NCBI GenBank assembly: GCA_964650975.1
Contig: CAZYWA010000292.1
Location: 1-9,704 of the forward strand
From: CAZYWA01 sp964650975 [NCBI: uncultured bacterium]
GTDB lineage: Bacteria; JADJOY01
Direction of reading: 5' to 3'
Length of the DNA: 9,704 nt
The stretch's first letter is position 1, and each line of letters opens with the position of its first letter. Positions 7,444 through 9,704 of this stretch are shown piece after piece. The translations under genes and the position numbers were made by a program. A model generated the notes under the pieces. That model saw only the letters and a list, made by a program, of their open reading frames with translations. It had not been told where the DNA came from and did not search any database.

Positions 7444-8879
7444 GGATCACCCTCGTCGGAGCTGGTCGAGAGGAATGCGTGGTTGGGAGCCGGGGGCCGG
7501 CCCGGGCGATCGTTCCGCGTGTGGCGCCGCATGTGGCACTCGAGGCAGCGATCGGTGCCACGGCAGGCTTCGATCATGCGTGGCTGCGCGTGGACCGGGG
7601 CTTCGAGCCAGCGACGGGTGACCGCGCCCGAGGCCGCGCCCGAGGCCGCGCCTGGGTCGAGCCGATGGCACGCGACGCACTTCGCTGGATCGTGCAGCGA
7701 CGGCGCTCCCAGCTCGTCGCGATGCCGGTCGAGCATCGAGATCGAGGAGCGCGGATCGAAAGGCACCGAGGCGAAGAGCCTGGGAGGATCGAAGCGCAGG
7801 CTGCCGTTGGCCGAGGCACCTTCGCGCGGAGCCAGGGTGTGGCACAGGAGGCAAGAGATGCCTTCGCGACGCGACTCGGGCGTCGTCAGGTCGTGACCGC
7901 CACCGACCGTCCGCGAGAAGAGCGCGATCGGATCGTGACAGCCGGCACAGAGACGCGGCGCCTCGGGGCCCTCGGCGATCGCGACTTCCTCGACTGCCGC
8001 CTGATATGCATTTCCAGCACTGCGCCGGTGCGCGGAACGATCCCAGTCGCTGAAGATGAAGAAGTGACACGGCCCGCTGCCGCAGGTGGCCGATTGCCCG
8101 AGAAACGCCGGGTGGTACGCGGCGCCGTCCGAGCTCTGCGCCGCGCTGGGCGCGAGGGTCGGCAAGTCTCCGACGCGTACCGAGGCGAGCCCCGAGGCGA
8201 TGTTGGAGGACCAGTAGGGAATCGGAATCGCCGCGACGGCGCCCGCGGCGAGCGCACCCGCGGCCGCCGCGGCGAGCAACGACCGGGCCTTGTCCGGCGC
8301 CACTCCCGGACGTCGCAAGGCGAGGAGCGGCAACCCGATCGCGAGCGCGACCACGTGAACCCCGATCAGCCCGGGCAGGATCACCAGCAACGCCACGATC
8401 GCGCCCGACCACGCGGAGAGCTTGAGCAGCAGCCACGCCGCGCGCCCGGTCCAGAGCGCGCGTATCGAGGTGCTCGTCTGCGCCTCGAGCAGGCGCGCAT
8501 GCCGGGCCATGAACACCGCCAGCATGAGCGTCGCGAAGGGAGCCGCGACGTGATGCCCAGCGCGCACCCACAGGTCGGGCTGGGAAAACCGCGGCAACAG
8601 CTCCGCGAGCAGGCTGGTGGCCGCGAGGAAAGCCGTCACGAACGCGGCCAGCCCGGCGAACCACTTCGCGCCCGCGGGGTGGGTCGCCCGGGTGAGGCGG
8701 ATCAGCCAGTAGAGAAACGCGCCGTAGACCGGCAGATCGAACACCCGGTAAGCCGCGCCGAACGCGAACACCACCAGCAGCAGCGCGCCGTCCGCGAGGC
8801 CGAATCCCCAGAGGACATCCGCCAGGCTCCGTACGAGAGACCGTGCGAGTCGCCGGGCGGCGAGACCTCGTTCGGGCAT
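7440..8879 (-). CDS. Membrane-anchored multiheme cytochrome c, upstream paralog
   Basis: This is a 479-aa protein with its ATG at 8879. The basic N-terminus (RRLARSLVR) should stay in the cytoplasm. Seven hydrophobic segments follow at about 24-44, 50-62, 72-96, 104-125, 145-169, 171-187 and 200-219, which would place the C-terminal domain in the periplasm where heme c is attached. Membrane histidines include H109/H110, H127 and H175. The cytochrome domain has a CX4CH at 266-272, then CXXCH at 311-315 (CAGCH), 343-347 (CLLCH), 401-405 (CVACH) and 445-449 (CLECH). The order and context ('D-W-D-R-S-A-H', 'CXXCHDP-I-A', 'G-I-S-C') match the downstream gene product, so the two are paralogs. This one stops about 30 residues after the last heme site and lacks the beta-rich extension. 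A short Gly-Ala-Ala-Ser repeat lies at 410-418. The first gene of a two-gene operon; likely an electron-transfer subunit paired with its neighbour. Confidence 0.86.
   Translation of the reverse strand: MPERGLAARRLARSLVRSLADVLWGFGLADGALLLVVFAFGAAYRVFDLPVYGAFLYWLIRLTRATHPAGAKWFAGLAAFVTAFLAATSLLAELLPRFSQPDLWVRAGHHVAAPFATLMLAVFMARHARLLEAQTSTSIRALWTGRAAWLLLKLSAWSGAIVALLVILPGLIGVHVVALAIGLPLLALRRPGVAPDKARSLLAAAAAGALAAGAVAAIPIPYWSSNIASGLASVRVGDLPTLAPSAAQSSDGAAYHPAFLGQSATCGSGPCHFFIFSDWDRSAHRRSAGNAYQAAVEEVAIAEGPEAPRLCAGCHDPIALFSRTVGGGHDLTTPESRREGISCLLCHTLAPREGASANGSLRFDPPRLFASVPFDPRSSISMLDRHRDELGAPSLHDPAKCVACHRLDPGAASGAASGAVTRRWLEAPVHAQPRMIEACRGTDRCLECHMRRHTRNDRPGRPPAPNHAFLSTSSDEGDP
7450..7454 (-). promoter_or_regulatory. 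Ribosome binding site deciding the GTG start at 7443
   Basis: Read on the minus strand, GAGGG lies 6 nt before GTG (7443-7441), within the end of the upstream cytochrome gene. A second GTG two codons further in (7437) would have 12-nt spacing, so the first is preferred. Confidence 0.5.
7622..7652. repeat. Short 12-bp tandem repeat inside the upstream cytochrome gene
   Basis: CCGCGCCCGAGG occurs twice in direct succession (7622-7645), followed by 7 bases of a third copy. On the coding (minus) strand it yields GAASGAAS between the fourth and fifth CXXCH sites, probably a flexible linker. Copy number could vary in frame. Confidence 0.7.
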
Positions 8880-8927
8880 GGGGCGCGGATCGCTTTGGAC
8901 CGGGAGGCGTCGCGGGCAGGGACGTGG

Positions 8928-8933
8928 ATTCTA
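8928..8933 (-). promoter_or_regulatory. Possible -10 element for the cytochrome operon
   Basis: Read on the minus strand, TAGAAT matches five of six bases of the sigma-70 -10 consensus and is one of few AT-rich hexamers in the 104-bp divergent region. Its position would give a leader of about 40 nt before ATG 8879. I see no good -35 hexamer at the proper distance, so this is a weak call. Confidence 0.25.
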
Positions 8934-8944
8934 GACCGGGCGCG

Positions 8945-8974
8945 TTGTGACGGCGCCACGAGCGTCGCTATCAT
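8945..8974 (+). promoter_or_regulatory. Possible sigma-70-like promoter for the radical SAM gene
   Basis: TTGTGA (8945-8950) and TATCAT (8969-8974) are separated by 18 bp and match the -35 and -10 consensus at four and five positions. Transcription would begin around 8980-8983, at or just before the ATG at 8984, where no Shine-Dalgarno is visible. That would fit a leaderless or near-leaderless message. With this GC content chance matches are less common, but the call rests on pattern only. Confidence 0.3.
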
Positions 8975-8983
8975 GCCCCGGCC

Positions 8984-9704
8984 ATGAGCGAGACCGCCGT
9001 GTCCTCCGGGTTGCAGCGCGTCGCCGTACCGGCCTGGGACGGTGTGGGACCCGCGGAGCGCGACCGCCAGGCGGACGCTTCGCGCGCTGCACGGGCGCTC
9101 GCGCGGTTCGACGACCGCTTCGCGCCGCTGCCGCGGATGGTGCGGCTGTGGTTCGCGCGCAAGGCGGGCCGGCGCCGGCCGTTCATGGTGAACATCGCGG
9201 TGAGCCGCGCGTGCAACCTCGGCTGCGAGGCCTGCGCCTACTACGACGAGAGCCAGACCGAGCACGTGCGCGCGCGCCGCGATCCGACCACCGCCGAGCT
9301 CCAGGCGATGATCGACAACGTGAGCCGGCTGGGCACCGCGGTGCTCTCGTTCCTGGGCGGCGAGCCGACGGTGCGCCGCGACATCGTCGACCTGGGTGTG
9401 TACGCGCGGCAGCGCGGGCTCTATTCGTTGCTCGTGACCAACGGTACGCGCATGAACGACGCGCTGGTCGAGCGCATTCCCGAGGGCTTCCATCGGGTGG
9501 GCGTGTCGCTCGACGGGGACCGGGAATCGAACGACGCCATCCGCGGCGCCGGAAGCTACGACCTGGCCGTGGCGGGCGTGCGCCGCTTCGTGGCGAGCCG
9601 TGCGCGCCGCGGCTTCGCGACGCGGATCCATCTCGGCCTCACGCTCCAGCGCGGTCACGCCGAAGGAGCGCTGCGGCTCGCGGAAGAAGGATTACGGCTG
9701 GGAG
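8984..9704 (+). CDS. Radical SAM enzyme, 3' truncated
   Basis: The frame from ATG 8984 stays open for 240 codons to the window end. After about 65 residues comes a strand leading to C77-NLG-C81-EA-C84, the CX3CX2C motif that binds the 4Fe-4S cluster of radical SAM enzymes. It is followed by LGGEP (124-128), the 'GGE' S-adenosylmethionine-binding segment, LLVTNGTRM (149-157) and VSLDGD (174-179), all in the order of the radical SAM barrel. These enzymes reductively cleave SAM to start radical chemistry in the cytoplasm. The layout resembles the PqqE/MoaA-like group, many of which carry a C-terminal SPASM or other auxiliary cluster domain, but that part is outside the window, so the substrate cannot be named. 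The first 65 residues are charged and not recognised. There is no ribosome binding site before the ATG; the next in-frame ATG is residue 52, close to the core. It is divergent from the cytochrome operon, separated by 104 bp. Confidence 0.85.
   Translation, partial: MSETAVSSGLQRVAVPAWDGVGPAERDRQADASRAARALARFDDRFAPLPRMVRLWFARKAGRRRPFMVNIAVSRACNLGCEACAYYDESQTEHVRARRDPTTAELQAMIDNVSRLGTAVLSFLGGEPTVRRDIVDLGVYARQRGLYSLLVTNGTRMNDALVERIPEGFHRVGVSLDGDRESNDAIRGAGSYDLAVAGVRRFVASRARRGFATRIHLGLTLQRGHAEGALRLAEEGLRLG

Noticed and set aside
7479-8987. Plus-strand open frame (502 codons) opposite the upstream cytochrome
   Set aside because: The translation is Arg/Glu/Gly-rich with no motif, and the opposite strand has a well-formed multiheme cytochrome.
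8973-8987. Five-codon mini-frame (ATG to TGA) whose stop overlaps the radical SAM ATG
   Set aside because: Such a short frame arises easily by chance, has no ribosome binding site, and its ATG falls in the proposed -10 element, so it may not even be transcribed.

Overview
This is a GC-rich, gene-dense window with almost no intergenic DNA and G/C-ending codons throughout. It holds seven protein genes: five complete and one cut off at each end. I see no tRNA, rRNA, CRISPR array, insertion sequence or phage gene. Polytopic membrane proteins with periplasmic domains and multiheme c-type cytochromes point to a Gram-negative bacterium with elaborate respiratory chemistry. The composition would fit a myxobacterial or other former-deltaproteobacterial lineage, but that placement is inference.

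Plus-strand block (1-5390). The 3' part of an extended short-chain dehydrogenase/NDP-sugar epimerase-like gene is followed by three consecutive membrane proteins of 512, 568 and 496 aa. Each has several N-terminal transmembrane helices and a periplasmic C-terminal domain that looks like a YVTN-type beta-propeller. The second and third are clear paralogs with matching cysteine pairs (CX15C, then CX6C). The first is a more distant relative. Gaps of 19, -4 and 33 bp suggest one operon whose promoter lies upstream of the window.

Minus-strand block (5371-8879). Two paralogous proteins, overlapping by 4 bp, each combine about seven predicted transmembrane helices with a periplasmic domain carrying four CXXCH heme c sites and one longer heme-like site (CX4CH in one, CX5CH in the other). 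The downstream protein has an extra C-terminal beta-rich domain. This looks like a membrane-embedded electron-transfer module, perhaps a quinol/cytochrome oxidoreductase. Its last 20 bp overlap the end of the third propeller gene tail to tail.

Right edge (8880-9704). A 104-bp divergent intergenic region separates the cytochrome operon from a radical SAM enzyme with a CX3CX2C cluster motif, which runs off the window. A promoter-like pair sits so close to its ATG that the transcript could be leaderless.

The parts most likely to be new are the triplet of membrane-propeller proteins and the tandem membrane-fused pentaheme cytochromes facing it. A shared periplasmic redox role is a hypothesis only; the sequence does not prove the two blocks work together.
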